Of a stretch of DNA of 38,347 bases, positions 7,357 to 14,361 are shown piece after piece. Under the pieces are notes generated by a model that saw only the letters and a list, made by a program, of their open reading frames with translations, made no database searches and was not told the DNA's origin. This DNA comes from a virus, in the IMG/VR virus record IMGVR_UViG_3300036985_000997, positions 1 through 38,347 of that record. The stretch is one strand, 5' to 3'. How positions within the stretch are numbered: position 1 is the stretch's first letter; each line of letters starts with the position of its first letter. The position numbers were made by a program, and so were the translations under genes.

Positions 7357-9434
7357 TGGCTACAAAATATCGTGTTCAAGGCCCAGACGGCGCGGTACAC
7401 GTCTTTGAAGGCCCAGATGACGCAACGCCCGCGCAAATAGAAACGTTTGCAGCCCAAACTTTTGGCGCAGCACCCGCGCCGCGCACCGCAAGTACCCAAG
7501 AAGGAACAATGGCGGCGTACGCCCCACGTCGAACGCCGCTTAAATTTACAGGTCTTAACGCGGTAATGGAAAGTATTGGCGCACCCATACAAGCTGTATC
7601 GGAAGGCGCTATTAGCGGTGGCGGCAACGTCATGTTTGGTGGGCAAAGATTGCTAGGTATGGGGTTGGAAAAGTTAGGCGCTACAGACACGGGCCAATTT
7701 TTACAAGAAAACGCTGCACGGCGGCTTGCAGAATCACAAGCGCGTGTAGCGCCGTTTAAACGAGAGTTTCCAATTTCTACTGGCGCGGGTGAATTGGGCG
7801 CTGAGATTATTGGCACGCTTCCTGTTGGCGGTGCAATTGCTGCACCTTTAAAAGCAATCCCCGCCGCCGCGCCTTTAGCGCAAGCTATTCGCGCTGGTGG
7901 GTTTTCTAAAGGCAATTTGGCTACCCGCGCAGCAGGCGGTGCAACTTTAGGTGGCGCGTCGTCTTTAATTATTAACCCAGACGAGGCTGGGACAGGCGCC
8001 ATGATTGGGGGTGCTATCCCCGTCGTTGCACCTGCGCTAAATAGACTGGTGCAGACAGGCGTGTCAAAACTTGCCGATATTCGCCAGATGCCCAATCAAC
8101 TTGCGGCCAAAATTGCCCGTGATTCGCTGGGTACGCCAGAGCAAGTAGCGGCAGCAAGAACAGCCTTACAAAACGCCCAGTCCGAAGGGCTAGATTTGAC
8201 AGCGCAGCAAGCTCTTGCTCGGTCTGGTTTAGTTGCGCCTTCCGCGCAAGCTACTATGGAACGCGCAATCAAAAATGCTCAACCTAAAGGCTTAAGGCCA
8301 ACCGCAGACACTCGGATGTCAATTGAGGTTGCTCAAGAAGCTGCGCGTAAATCTACGCTAAACGCAGTTACGCCAGATTTGGCAGAAGCAATTAACACTC
8401 GACGCATCATGTCACAGCCTTTGTACAACGCTGCTGATAAAGCAGTTGTACCACTTGATGCTGATCTTGCAAACGTGATTTCACGTATGCCATCGGGCAC
8501 GCTTGAGTCGGCGGCAAAACTTGCCAAGATGGAAGATCGACCTTTTATCATGGGCAAAACATCCGCGCCAAAAATGGAGCCCACTGGTGTGCTTGACGCA
8601 TCGGGCAACCCACTCATGCGGGAAATCCCCGGCGAAGTTGCTGAAATCACTGGCGAGTCGTTGCACTACATTAAACGGTCTTTGGCTGACATTGCATACG
8701 GCCCAACCGCCACTACTGGTATTGGACGCGATACGCAAATGGCGGCGCGGGGGTTGTTGAACGATTTTGTCAATGTGTTTGAAACCAAGGTTCCCGCGTA
8801 TGGTCAAGCACGACGCACGTTTTCAGATTTGTCTGCGCCCGTCAACCAAGCGCAGGTGTTGCGTGAAATGGTGTCGGTGCTAGAAAAACCAGGCGGCGGC
8901 GAACGCATCCAGCCTTTTTTAAATGTTTTAGGTCGCGGCGAACAAGCAATGCTTAAACGCGCAGGGGGTCGGGGCGGGGTTCGATTTGAATCGTTAAATG
9001 AAGTGCTGACGCCGGATCAACTTGCTAAAGTGCGCGAAGTAGCCAAGCAACTGGAAACCGAATCAGCAATTGGTACGCAAATTACCGCTGGTCAGCAACG
9101 GGCGTCAGATTTAATTAAAGAAGAACTTGTCAACCACCGCATTCCAAATCCGCTAAACAGTTTGATTTCGGTTGCAAATAAAATATTAGAACAAATTGGC
9201 GCAAAAGTTGGCAAACAGACCGTTGCAAAATTGGCTGAATCGTCTCTTTCTGCAAAAACTTTTGATGAGTTGTTGGCAACATTGCCAACTAAAGAACGGA
9301 GCGATTTGCTTAAAGCAATAAGCGATCCGTCTACATGGGGCACAAAAGGCGCGGCGATAACCCGCGCGGCGGCGATACCTGCCGCGCCTACAAATGCTTT
9401 GGCTCCCGAAAACCAAAACAAATTAGCACCATGA
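7356..9434 (+). CDS. Large internal virion / DNA ejection protein, gp16-type
   Basis: The 692-residue protein starts with a short domain, YRVQGPDGAVHVFEGPDDATPAQIETFAAQTFG, found at the N-terminus of many phage internal or structural proteins. A Gly/Ala-rich hydrophobic region follows at about 125-235 (ELGAEIIGTLPVGGAIAAP, ATLGGASSLIINPDEAGTGAMIGGAIPVVAP), consistent with membrane interaction, then long charged helices to the end. As the last and largest of the ejection cluster it corresponds in position to P22 gp16. No transglycosylase motif is evident. The start shares a base with the previous stop, and the stop overlaps the next gene (ATGA at 9431). Confidence 0.75.
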   Translation: MATKYRVQGPDGAVHVFEGPDDATPAQIETFAAQTFGAAPAPRTASTQEGTMAAYAPRRTPLKFTGLNAVMESIGAPIQAVSEGAISGGGNVMFGGQRLLGMGLEKLGATDTGQFLQENAARRLAESQARVAPFKREFPISTGAGELGAEIIGTLPVGGAIAAPLKAIPAAAPLAQAIRAGGFSKGNLATRAAGGATLGGASSLIINPDEAGTGAMIGGAIPVVAPALNRLVQTGVSKLADIRQMPNQLAAKIARDSLGTPEQVAAARTALQNAQSEGLDLTAQQALARSGLVAPSAQATMERAIKNAQPKGLRPTADTRMSIEVAQEAARKSTLNAVTPDLAEAINTRRIMSQPLYNAADKAVVPLDADLANVISRMPSGTLESAAKLAKMEDRPFIMGKTSAPKMEPTGVLDASGNPLMREIPGEVAEITGESLHYIKRSLADIAYGPTATTGIGRDTQMAARGLLNDFVNVFETKVPAYGQARRTFSDLSAPVNQAQVLREMVSVLEKPGGGERIQPFLNVLGRGEQAMLKRAGGRGGVRFESLNEVLTPDQLAKVREVAKQLETESAIGTQITAGQQRASDLIKEELVNHRIPNPLNSLISVANKILEQIGAKVGKQTVAKLAESSLSAKTFDELLATLPTKERSDLLKAISDPSTWGTKGAAITRAAAIPAAPTNALAPENQNKLAP

Positions 9435-9652
9435 TGGATCAACAAACAATCAACCTCATCTTGGGCGCGTGCATGGCCGTGGCAGGATGGTTCGCCCGCG
9501 AGTTGTGGACAGCGGTGCAAGAATTGAAAAACGACCTGTCCAAGCTGCCCACTATTTATGTGGCCCGTCAGGACTACAAAGACGATATGCGCGAGGTCAA
9601 GGAGATGTTAAGCAAGATTTTTGACCGGCTGGATAACAAAGCAGACAAATGA
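9431..9652 (+). CDS. Small membrane-anchored protein of the lysis cassette (73 aa)
   Basis: The start ATG at 9431 overlaps the TGA of the preceding gene (ATGA); longer upstream starts lie inside that gene and are rejected. Residues 5-22 (TINLILGACMAVAGWFAR) form a transmembrane segment, and the rest is a charged helix/coiled coil (AVQELKNDLSKL, KEMLSKIFDRLDNK). This N-anchor plus coiled-coil shape is typical of i-spanin or XhlA-like accessory lysis proteins, and it heads the lysis gene group. The precise role is not determined by the sequence. Confidence 0.7.
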   Translation: MMDQQTINLILGACMAVAGWFARELWTAVQELKNDLSKLPTIYVARQDYKDDMREVKEMLSKIFDRLDNKADK

Positions 9653-9655
9653 TTA

Positions 9656-9961
9656 ATGCGTGGTCTTGTACTCTTTTTGGTGCTGGTCACGGTATCGGTT
9701 GCCCAAGACAAACTGATCTTGAGCGCGGAGCCGTCCAAGAAACCCAAGCCGCAGCCACCAAAATGTGCGGTGCAAGAGTTGTACGCCATAGCCTGGTCAA
9801 CGCACAATCCGGCAGAGCGACACAAGGCCATGCTAGAGTGGCTGGACAAGTCAACGTGCAGCGCGGACGATTACACTGCTATTTGGAACACCCTGTCCGA
9901 GTGGGCTGGCACTGCTGATAGTCCAGCCCTGCGGGCCAAGATCATGGAGAAGGCAAGATGA
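9656..9961 (+). CDS. Secreted small protein with signal peptide in the lysis cassette (101 aa)
   Basis: The product begins MRGLVLFLVLVTVSVAQD, a short hydrophobic signal sequence with a likely cleavage after VAQ or before it. The mature part is Lys/Pro-rich (AEPSKKPKPQPPKCAVQELYAIAWS) and then helical, with two Cys (C37 and C68) that could pair in the periplasm. I recall similar proteins ('SAEP..KKPK..PPKCAVQELY') in related phages, unnamed. There is no clear lipobox, so it is not an obvious o-spanin. Its position between a coiled-coil membrane protein and holin genes points to a lysis or periplasmic role. The stop overlaps the next start (ATGA). Confidence 0.7.
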   Translation: MRGLVLFLVLVTVSVAQDKLILSAEPSKKPKPQPPKCAVQELYAIAWSTHNPAERHKAMLEWLDKSTCSADDYTAIWNTLSEWAGTADSPALRAKIMEKAR

Positions 9962-10188
9962 ACGAATCATGGTTAGCACGCAACATCCAGCCGGTCACGG
10001 TTGTGTTCTTGCTGTTCTCATATTTCTTTTTTGCGCTGCTGTCCGTCTTTGAGATGGAGACTCGCGGCGCTTATGTTGACTTGCTGGGCCAAGCAATGAT
10101 TATTGTGATTACCGCCATCTTTGCCGGTAAGACTGCCGAGAAAATTGTAGACATCCGCACCAATAAAGGAGCATCAGATGGCACTTGA
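9958..10188 (+). CDS. Putative holin-like two-TM membrane protein (76 aa)
   Basis: Two hydrophobic helices are visible at about residues 12-31 (PVTVVFLLFSYFFFALLSVF) and 41-58 (LLGQAMIIVITAIFAGKT), with a charged C-terminal tail (KIVDIRTNKGASDGT). Size, topology and its place directly before a second holin-type gene and an endolysin indicate a role in membrane permeabilisation or its timing (holin or antiholin). It overlaps the upstream gene by four bases and the downstream one by 11. Confidence 0.72.
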   Translation: MNESWLARNIQPVTVVFLLFSYFFFALLSVFEMETRGAYVDLLGQAMIIVITAIFAGKTAEKIVDIRTNKGASDGT

Positions 10189-10585
10189 TCCAGTTACAGC
10201 CCTGTTTGAAGTTGGCAGCAAGGTCCTAGACCGAGTCCTGCCCGACCCAGCGCAGCAAGCTGCTGCCAAGCTGGAACTGATGAAGCTCCAGCAAAACGGC
10301 GAGCTGGCTCAGATTACCGGACAGATGGAAATAAACAAGGTGGAGGCTGCAAGCTCCAGCATATTTGTCTCCGGTTGGCGTCCTGGCATTGGCTGGATAT
10401 GTGGTGCGGGTTTCGCTGTTCAATTCGTTATCGGCCCATTGGCTGAGTGGGGTTCATCTTTAGCCGGTCACCCCGTCAAGTTCCCGCAGATGGACACGGG
10501 CACCATGATGCCGCTGTTGTTGGGTATGCTTGGCTTGGGTGGTTTGCGTACTGCTGAAAAGTTGGCAGACAAGGCCGCAAAATGA
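10178..10585 (+). CDS. 3TM-type phage holin
   Basis: The 135-residue protein has an amphipathic N-terminal part (ALFEVGSKVLDRVLPDPAQQAAAKLELMK), then SSIFVSGWRPGIGWICGAGFAVQFVIGP and MMPLLLGMLGLGGLRTAEK. The combination of 'DP.QqA.A.lel...', 'f.aGWRPfiGW.cg' and a final Gly/Leu-rich helix is the pattern of the 3TM holin family related to gene-transfer-agent holins (PF11351 as I recall). It would form the inner-membrane lesion that releases the endolysin encoded immediately downstream (four-base overlap). Confidence 0.82.
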   Translation: MALDPVTALFEVGSKVLDRVLPDPAQQAAAKLELMKLQQNGELAQITGQMEINKVEAASSSIFVSGWRPGIGWICGAGFAVQFVIGPLAEWGSSLAGHPVKFPQMDTGTMMPLLLGMLGLGGLRTAEKLADKAAK

Positions 10586-11001
10586 CCCCGCATTTTTCTT
10601 TGGCCGAATTAACTACCACTGACCATCGGGAGTTTAAAAATGAACCTAACCCTAGTGAAATTGCAAATCTCCAGCGCCTGGCTGAGTTGCTGGAGCAAGT
10701 CAAAGTCGCTATTGGCGGCAAGCCGGTCATGGTTAACAGCGCGTTTCGGAGCAAGCAAGTAAATGACGCCGTGGGCAGCAAGGACACCAGCCAGCATCGT
10801 CTTGGCTGCGCTGCTGACATCCGTGTACCTGGCGTAACGCCAGATCAAGTGGTAAAGGCCGTCATTGCGGCCAAGCTGCCTTTTGACCAACTAATCCGTG
10901 AGTTTGACCGCTGGACGCACATTAGCGTACAGAATGACCCCAAGGGCAAGCCTCGGGGCCAAGTTCTAATCATCGACAGCAAGGGTACTCGCCCGTACTA
11001 G
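10582..11001 (+). CDS. Endolysin, M15-family D-Ala-D-Ala peptidase type
   Basis: The 139-residue protein matches the peptidase M15_3 fold: MTPHFSLAELTTTDHRE at the N-terminus, then VNSAFRS, the zinc-site motif H72-x6-D79 (SQHRLGCAADI), and WTHISV with the third ligand H113. A Glu before the last motif (E107) fits the catalytic acid. These enzymes cut the peptide stems of peptidoglycan. There is no signal peptide, so export depends on the adjacent holin. It is the last gene of the plus-strand late block, and its 3' end overlaps the convergent small gene ending at 10966. Confidence 0.9.
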   Translation: MTPHFSLAELTTTDHREFKNEPNPSEIANLQRLAELLEQVKVAIGGKPVMVNSAFRSKQVNDAVGSKDTSQHRLGCAADIRVPGVTPDQVVKAVIAAKLPFDQLIREFDRWTHISVQNDPKGKPRGQVLIIDSKGTRPY

Positions 11002-11136
11002 CTGCATAGCGTCCTTCAGGTCGCCGCGCAGTTGCTCAATGGCTTCCTGTTGGGCCTGCATTCGTAAGTACGCTTCCGAAGCGAATTTCGCTAAGGTTTC
11101 GTGGTTCCACGCGGCGAAGTTCGGTAGGTCTTGCAT
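10966..11136 (-). CDS. Small helical phage protein (56 aa), last gene of the minus-strand block
   Basis: From the ATG at 11136 the product reads MQDLPNFAAWNHETLAKFA, then a charged helix with SEAYLRMQAQQEAIEQLRGDLKDAMQLVR. Short proteins with this 'LPDF..W....L..FA..A' plus 'EIEQLR.DLK.A' layout occur in many phages; the function is unknown to me. An earlier in-frame start at 11175 is possible. It overlaps the HTH gene 11036-11371 by about 100 bases in another frame and the endolysin 3' end by 36 bases on the opposite strand. A GAGAAA element precedes the chosen ATG. Confidence 0.6.
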   Translation of the reverse strand: MQDLPNFAAWNHETLAKFASEAYLRMQAQQEAIEQLRGDLKDAMQLVRASTLAVDD

Positions 11137-11371
11137 TTGGTTTCTCAGTTGGTTTGGGACAGTTCTCTGGCGCAACGATAACGCACCACACAGCAGTCCA
11201 TTGTTTTCGTCGGGCTGTCCATCGGTCTATGTAGGCATCGGGCATTTCAAGTAGCGCACGCTTAGTATGGCTAGCGTTTTTCTCCAGCCGTTCAGCTATC
11301 TCAGAGTTGGTCAGCCCATCGTGGTACTGTTGTAGCAGCATCCTTATGGAGTGGTGGTTGGACTTATGCAT
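11036..11371 (-). CDS. Small helix-turn-helix protein, possible regulator
   Basis: The 111-residue product begins MHKSNHHSIRMLLQQYHDGLTNSEIAERL, an HTH-type sequence (LTNSEIAERLEKNASHTKRALLEM, residues 20-43), followed by MPDAYIDRW and a basic, Pro-rich C-terminus. AGGA before the ATG supports the start, which lies in the end of the upstream 66-residue gene. The N-terminal half is the convincing part; the last 45 residues share bases with the gene 10966-11136. It may regulate phage transcription, but no target site can be assigned. Confidence 0.65.
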   Translation of the reverse strand: MHKSNHHSIRMLLQQYHDGLTNSEIAERLEKNASHTKRALLEMPDAYIDRWTARRKQWTAVWCVIVAPENCPKPTEKPNARPTELRRVEPRNLSEIRFGSVLTNAGPTGSH

Positions 11372-11564
11372 TCTTTTCCTGTGGTGGTGTGCAAGTGTGT
11401 ATGTCTGCTGTGCGCTTACCGCAGCGTTCGCAAAAGTTACGTTCCCGCCCAGCTAGTGCTGCCTTCTTGCCATCGTAGTAACCGCTTTGGTATGCAATCG
11501 TCAGCGCATCGTCATCTTCCAACTTGTCCCGCGCTGCTGCGCGTTTGCTTTCGTAGCCTGTCAT
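11364..11564 (-). CDS. Small protein with C-terminal Cys cluster (66 aa)
   Basis: The product starts MTGYESKRAAARDKLEDDD, continues ALTIAYQSGYYDGKKAA, and ends with CERCGKRTADIHTC, a putative zinc-binding CxxC...HxC element. Similar small proteins occur in many phages of beta- and gammaproteobacteria; function unknown. The ATG at 11564 overlaps the preceding stop by one base (TGATG), which decides the start over a GTG one codon upstream. It belongs to the coupled chain of small minus-strand genes. Confidence 0.75.
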   Translation of the reverse strand: MTGYESKRAAARDKLEDDDALTIAYQSGYYDGKKAALAGRERNFCERCGKRTADIHTCTPPQEKNA

Positions 11565-11713
11565 CACTTACCCCAAATCACAAAAGCCAGCAGCGTCACT
11601 GCGGCGGTTAAAGTTATCACGGCAAGTAATGCCTTGAAAGTGCTAATTGTGTCGATGTAAGGGTCAGTATCTGGTCTGCCCTTTTCCATATAGGCTTTGT
11701 CTGCTTCAGTCAT
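11564..11713 (-). CDS. Single-TM micro-protein (49 aa)
   Basis: The reading frame starts MTEADKAYMEKGRPDTDPYIDTIS and continues with a transmembrane helix (FKALLAVITLTAAVTLLAFV, residues 27-46), ending IWGK. GGAGGA stands seven bases before the ATG. The start overlaps the previous stop (ATGA at 11713-11710) and the stop overlaps the next start (TGATG). This placement, the strong ribosome-binding site and the sensible topology (charged N-terminus, one helix) support a real gene. Function unknown; it is an inner-membrane protein expressed with the methyltransferase/helicase block. Confidence 0.72.
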   Translation of the reverse strand: MTEADKAYMEKGRPDTDPYIDTISTFKALLAVITLTAAVTLLAFVIWGK

Positions 11714-11901
11714 TTGTATTCCTCCATGCGTTTGTTCAGACGCTCAATGCGGGTTTTGTTGTAACTCACAATGCTCTGCGCGTACTCCACCGCAGTCTCG
11801 GCCTCCAGCTTGGACAGATGCGCGTCGGCCAGTTCAGCCGCAATCACCTCCAAAGGACTTGGTTTCTTAAACGGTTCTTTCATTAGATCAATAAATTTCA
11901 T
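11710..11901 (-). CDS. Small coiled-coil protein (63 aa)
   Basis: The product MKFIDLMKEPFKKPSPLEVIAAELADAHLSKLEAETAVEYAQSIV... is a nearly continuous amphipathic helix ending RIERLNKRMEEYK. Its pattern ('P.ev.a.EL..A...lLe.....eyA......y...R...L...') is one I recognise from small phage genes, without a known function. It overlaps both neighbours by ATGA, so translation is coupled. Confidence 0.75.
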   Translation of the reverse strand: MKFIDLMKEPFKKPSPLEVIAAELADAHLSKLEAETAVEYAQSIVSYNKTRIERLNKRMEEYK

Positions 11902-12089
11902 GGTAATTTAGCTTCCTTTAGTAGTTCAAGTCTCTCCCGCGCGACGCGCAGGGTGTTGTACCGCTGGTGCAAACGCTCCAGCATGGATACTCTTTTGAGC
12001 GTCTTGCGCTCGTTGTTCAGTAGGCCCAGCACTTCATCTTCAGTGAGCATGGGTAGATGGTCATTTAGACTTCGCCAGGTGTTTTTCAA
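11898..12089 (-). CDS. Small helical protein (63 aa), probable TTG start
   Basis: The sequence contains MLTEDEVLGLLNNERKTLKRVSMLERLHQRYNTLRVARERLELL, a helical small phage protein type I recognise without known function. The frame opens with a TTG at 12089 that has GGAG seven bases upstream; the first ATG (12050) has no good ribosome-binding site. With the TTG start it overlaps the upstream gene by 29 bases. Its stop overlaps the next ATG (ATGA). Confidence 0.7.
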   Translation of the reverse strand: MKNTWRSLNDHLPMLTEDEVLGLLNNERKTLKRVSMLERLHQRYNTLRVARERLELLKEAKLP

Positions 12090-12219
12090 TTCGTGTCTCC
12101 AGTTTGGCTATCAAATTGACGCAGCGGTCGTACGCCCGGTAGGTGGCGTTCAACTGGCGCGTGCGGGCCTTGAGTTCGGCCTTGGCCGCTTTGAGTTGTG
12201 CTTTCAGTTTGTCTAACAT
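12061..12219 (-). CDS. Small Lys/Ala-rich helical protein (52 aa)
   Basis: This frame encodes MLDKLKAQLKAAKAELKART, then RQLNATYRAYDRCVNLIAKLETRIEKHLAKSK, a basic amphipathic helix. The ATG lies inside the last codons of the helicase gene (seven-base overlap), and the stop lies within the next gene, matching the tight packing of this block. A competing longer frame over the same bases has no sensible composition and is rejected. Function unknown. Confidence 0.7.
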   Translation of the reverse strand: MLDKLKAQLKAAKAELKARTRQLNATYRAYDRCVNLIAKLETRIEKHLAKSK

Positions 12220-13520
12220 AGTTCTTCCATTGCAATATCAGAAATAGCGCGCTTGTCGTGCAGCGCGGCCCAGATGCGTTCATCCACCGTCTTGTTGGTC
12301 AGCATCACGTAGCACCACACGTCATGCCGCTGGCCGCTACGATGCAAGCGCCCGATGGTTTGCTCGTACAGTTCGAGCGACCAGGGCAGGGACAAGAACA
12401 CGATCCGGCAGCCGCCGTACTGGAGGTTGAGCCCGTGGCCTGCGGACTTGGGGTGGACGAGCAGTAACTCAATGGTGCCTGCGTTCCACCGTTCAATTGC
12501 CCGGTCGTCGTCAAGTGTCTGAGCATGGGGGTAACGCCGCTTGAGTTCGGCCAGTTCTTCTTGATAGTTGTAAACAATAAGCGTGTTAGCACGTTGGTTC
12601 TCCTCAAGTAAATCATGCAGCCGGTCAAACTTGGCCGTGTCAAACCACACTGGCGTTTGCACCGTCACCCACTTGCCAGGTATCTCCGATGGGCTCTGTA
12701 CGGTATGGTACACAAACCCGCTGGCAAGCTGCTGCAATTTGCCGGTCACCACAGCCGCGTTGATGGCCGTGATGTCTTGCAGTTTGAAGTCTTTTTTCAT
12801 GGTGTCGTAAGGCTTGCGGTCATACAGATCGCAGCGCACTTCTACCGTATGGAGCGGGGGCAGCTTGTCGCTATACTCACCCGCGTCCAAGACAAAAGTG
12901 GCGGGCTTTATCACGGCCATGACCTTCTCAAGACTGCCCTTGCGCGGTGCCCACTCGCCAAAATCGGGGTTAATCAGCACGAAATACTGCTGCTGAAATG
13001 CGCCCTTGCTGCGGCCCAGCAGGCTCTGGTCAACGATCTTGCATTGGCCGAATACGTCTTCCAAACCGTTGCTGGTGAACGAGCCGGTCAACCCCCAGCG
13101 AATCTCAATAGGCTTGAGGAATTTCAGCAGGTCTTTGAAGCGCTTGCCGCTGGGATTCTTGAGCCGCGTTAGTTCGTCGAACACCACCGCGTCAAAGGTG
13201 CCTGTGGGCAAATTTTCGTAGTTGGTCACCACCACCTGGGCGTCAGATGCAAAAGCCGCAGCCCGCTGCTTAGCCGAGCCCACGGCGACGGCCAACGTCA
13301 CGTCAGGCGCCCACTTGGGCTGCTCGACCGGCCAGACGCTGACGGCGACCCGCTTGGGGGCCAGCACGAGGAAGCGGCGGGCGTACCCGTCCTTGAGCAT
13401 GGCCTGCATGGCCGTGAGCGTGATGGCTGTCTTGCCAGCACCAACAGGGGCGAGGATCATCGCCCTGTCGCGCTCGTACAGGAAGTCAGCCGCCTGCTCT
13501 TGGTAGGGTCTAAGTTTCAA
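12213..13520 (-). CDS. SNF2-type (SF2) DNA helicase/translocase
   Basis: The 435-residue protein carries the SF2 set: Q-like LRPYQEQAADFL at the start, Walker A APVGAGKT (24-31), VLAPKRVAV (motif Ia), FDEL (motif II, D115-E116, a DEAx variant), LTGS (motif III, 144-147), HPKSAGHGLNLQ (motif V, 356-367) and QTIGRLHRSGQ (motif VI, 387-397). The last two are characteristic of the SNF2/RapA branch. Phage members are widespread and presumed to act in replication, repair or recombination. The start is a TTG with GAGG upstream, inside the end of the methyltransferase gene; no better start exists. Confidence 0.9.
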   Translation of the reverse strand: MKLRPYQEQAADFLYERDRAMILAPVGAGKTAITLTAMQAMLKDGYARRFLVLAPKRVAVSVWPVEQPKWAPDVTLAVAVGSAKQRAAAFASDAQVVVTNYENLPTGTFDAVVFDELTRLKNPSGKRFKDLLKFLKPIEIRWGLTGSFTSNGLEDVFGQCKIVDQSLLGRSKGAFQQQYFVLINPDFGEWAPRKGSLEKVMAVIKPATFVLDAGEYSDKLPPLHTVEVRCDLYDRKPYDTMKKDFKLQDITAINAAVVTGKLQQLASGFVYHTVQSPSEIPGKWVTVQTPVWFDTAKFDRLHDLLEENQRANTLIVYNYQEELAELKRRYPHAQTLDDDRAIERWNAGTIELLLVHPKSAGHGLNLQYGGCRIVFLSLPWSLELYEQTIGRLHRSGQRHDVWCYVMLTNKTVDERIWAALHDKRAISDIAMEELC

Positions 13521-14361
13521 GGTAAGCCTCTATGAGCGCTTGCGCTGCTTGCGAGACAATGGCGTTGCCGTAGGCGCGCAGGCGTCCCACTCTGGCGGTA
13601 GACCCATGAGCCAACGGGAATGTGCCGGATTCAACTGGCCGGTATTTTCCGTCTCGGCAGGAGAGCCAATCACAGTTCGCCCAAAAGCCAGTTGCGCCGC
13701 TACATCTAGCGTGTCCGTGCTGATCTTGCCGTCTCTCATACGCCCCCCCCGGTAGCCGCCCTTGTGATCCCGCGTCGATGTCGTCGGCCAACCTATCCAC
13801 TTCACCGCATTCGGTAACTCGCGTTTGCCAACGCCCGCTGACCCCCGACTGTCCGATGCGAGTGTTGTCGGCCACAAACCAGAGTCGCTGCCGGATGTGC
13901 GGAGCGCCGACGCCCGCAGCAGGGATACCGACCGCCCCGCAGGCGTAGTCTTCTCCTTCCAAGTCAGTTTGAACAAGGTCGAGCCAGCCGTGGTTAACCG
14001 CTGCTTCAACTTGTTCACCAAAGATAACTGGAGGGCGGCACTTGCGGATGAGATTGAACCAGACAGGCCAGAGGTGGCGCTCGTCGGCGGTTCCTTTTTG
14101 GTTGCCTGCGGCGCTGAACGGCTGGCATGGGCAACTACCCGTCCAAACAGGTCTACTGTCAGGCCATCCTGATTGACGTAGCGCATGGCTCCAGACTCCG
14201 ATACCAGCAAAGAAATGGCATTGGGTGTAGCCTGCAAGATCGGCGGGTTTAACATCTGTGATACTCCGTTCGTCAACAATTCCGTGGGCGATATGCCCCG
14301 CCGATATTAGGTTGCGTAGCCACTGCGCGGCATACGGGTCAATCTCGTTGTAGTAGTTCAT
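13510..14361 (-). CDS. DNA (cytosine-5) methyltransferase, Dcm-like
   Basis: The 283-residue protein shows C5-methyltransferase motifs in order: I (FFAGIG, 50-55), IV with catalytic Cys (PCQPFSAAG, 78-86, C79), VI as FGEQV (114-118, where the usual ENV is EQV), VIII (HIRQRLWFVA, 155-164) and X (LRAYGNAIVSQ, near 263-273). It methylates cytosine in DNA, probably to protect phage DNA from host restriction or to alter packaging or expression; the target site cannot be read from the sequence. ATGA overlap with the upstream gene supports the start. A second gene (13530-14255) lies entirely inside it in the +1 frame. A run of eight G occurs in the shared region. Confidence 0.92.
   Translation of the reverse strand: MNYYNEIDPYAAQWLRNLISAGHIAHGIVDERSITDVKPADLAGYTQCHFFAGIGVWSHALRQSGWPDSRPVWTGSCPCQPFSAAGNQKGTADERHLWPVWFNLIRKCRPPVIFGEQVEAAVNHGWLDLVQTDLEGEDYACGAVGIPAAGVGAPHIRQRLWFVADNTRIGQSGVSGRWQTRVTECGEVDRLADDIDAGSQGRLPGGAYERRQDQHGHARCSGATGFWANCDWLSCRDGKYRPVESGTFPLAHGSTARVGRLRAYGNAIVSQAAQALIEAYLET
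13530..14255 (-). CDS. Overprinted gene nested in the methyltransferase gene (241 aa)
   Basis: In the +1 frame relative to the methyltransferase, an open frame runs 241 codons from an ATG at 14255 with GGAG eight bases upstream. The product has recognisable conserved blocks: SSASAALQLSLVNKLKQRL, then GSTLFKLTWKEKTTPAGRS, repeated 'WPTT' motifs (LWPTTLASDSRG, IGWPTTSTRDHKGG), and near the end LNPAHSRWLMGLPPEWD followed by CAPTATPLSRK. I recall this same pattern in many phage and prophage proteins and, for 'LNP..v.WLMG.P..W', in proteins annotated as methyltransferase-associated. Function unknown. It is also possible that only the methyltransferase frame is translated, but the intact frame, start signal and family pattern argue for dual coding. 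Confidence 0.65.
   Translation of the reverse strand: MLNPPILQATPNAISLLVSESGAMRYVNQDGLTVDLFGRVVAHASRSAPQATKKEPPTSATSGLSGSISSASAALQLSLVNKLKQRLTTAGSTLFKLTWKEKTTPAGRSVSLLRASALRTSGSDSGLWPTTLASDSRGSAGVGKRELPNAVKWIGWPTTSTRDHKGGYRGGRMRDGKISTDTLDVAAQLAFGRTVIGSPAETENTGQLNPAHSRWLMGLPPEWDACAPTATPLSRKQRKRS
13743..13750 (-). other. G8 homopolymer in the dual-coding region
   Basis: Eight consecutive C on the plus strand are eight G in the sense of the two overlapping genes. They encode PGG in the methyltransferase frame and RGG in the nested frame. Slippage on such runs can change frame, either in replication or translation, so this spot could join the two frames. No direct evidence for that is visible. 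Confidence 0.6.

Noticed and set aside
7376-8095. 239-codon antisense open frame inside the large ejection-protein gene
   Set aside because: Ala/Pro/Ser-rich shadow of an Ala/Gly-rich sense gene; no ribosome-binding site or context.
12615-13172. 185-codon plus-strand open frame antisense to the helicase gene
   Set aside because: The helicase motifs on the minus strand are complete; this is a mirror frame.
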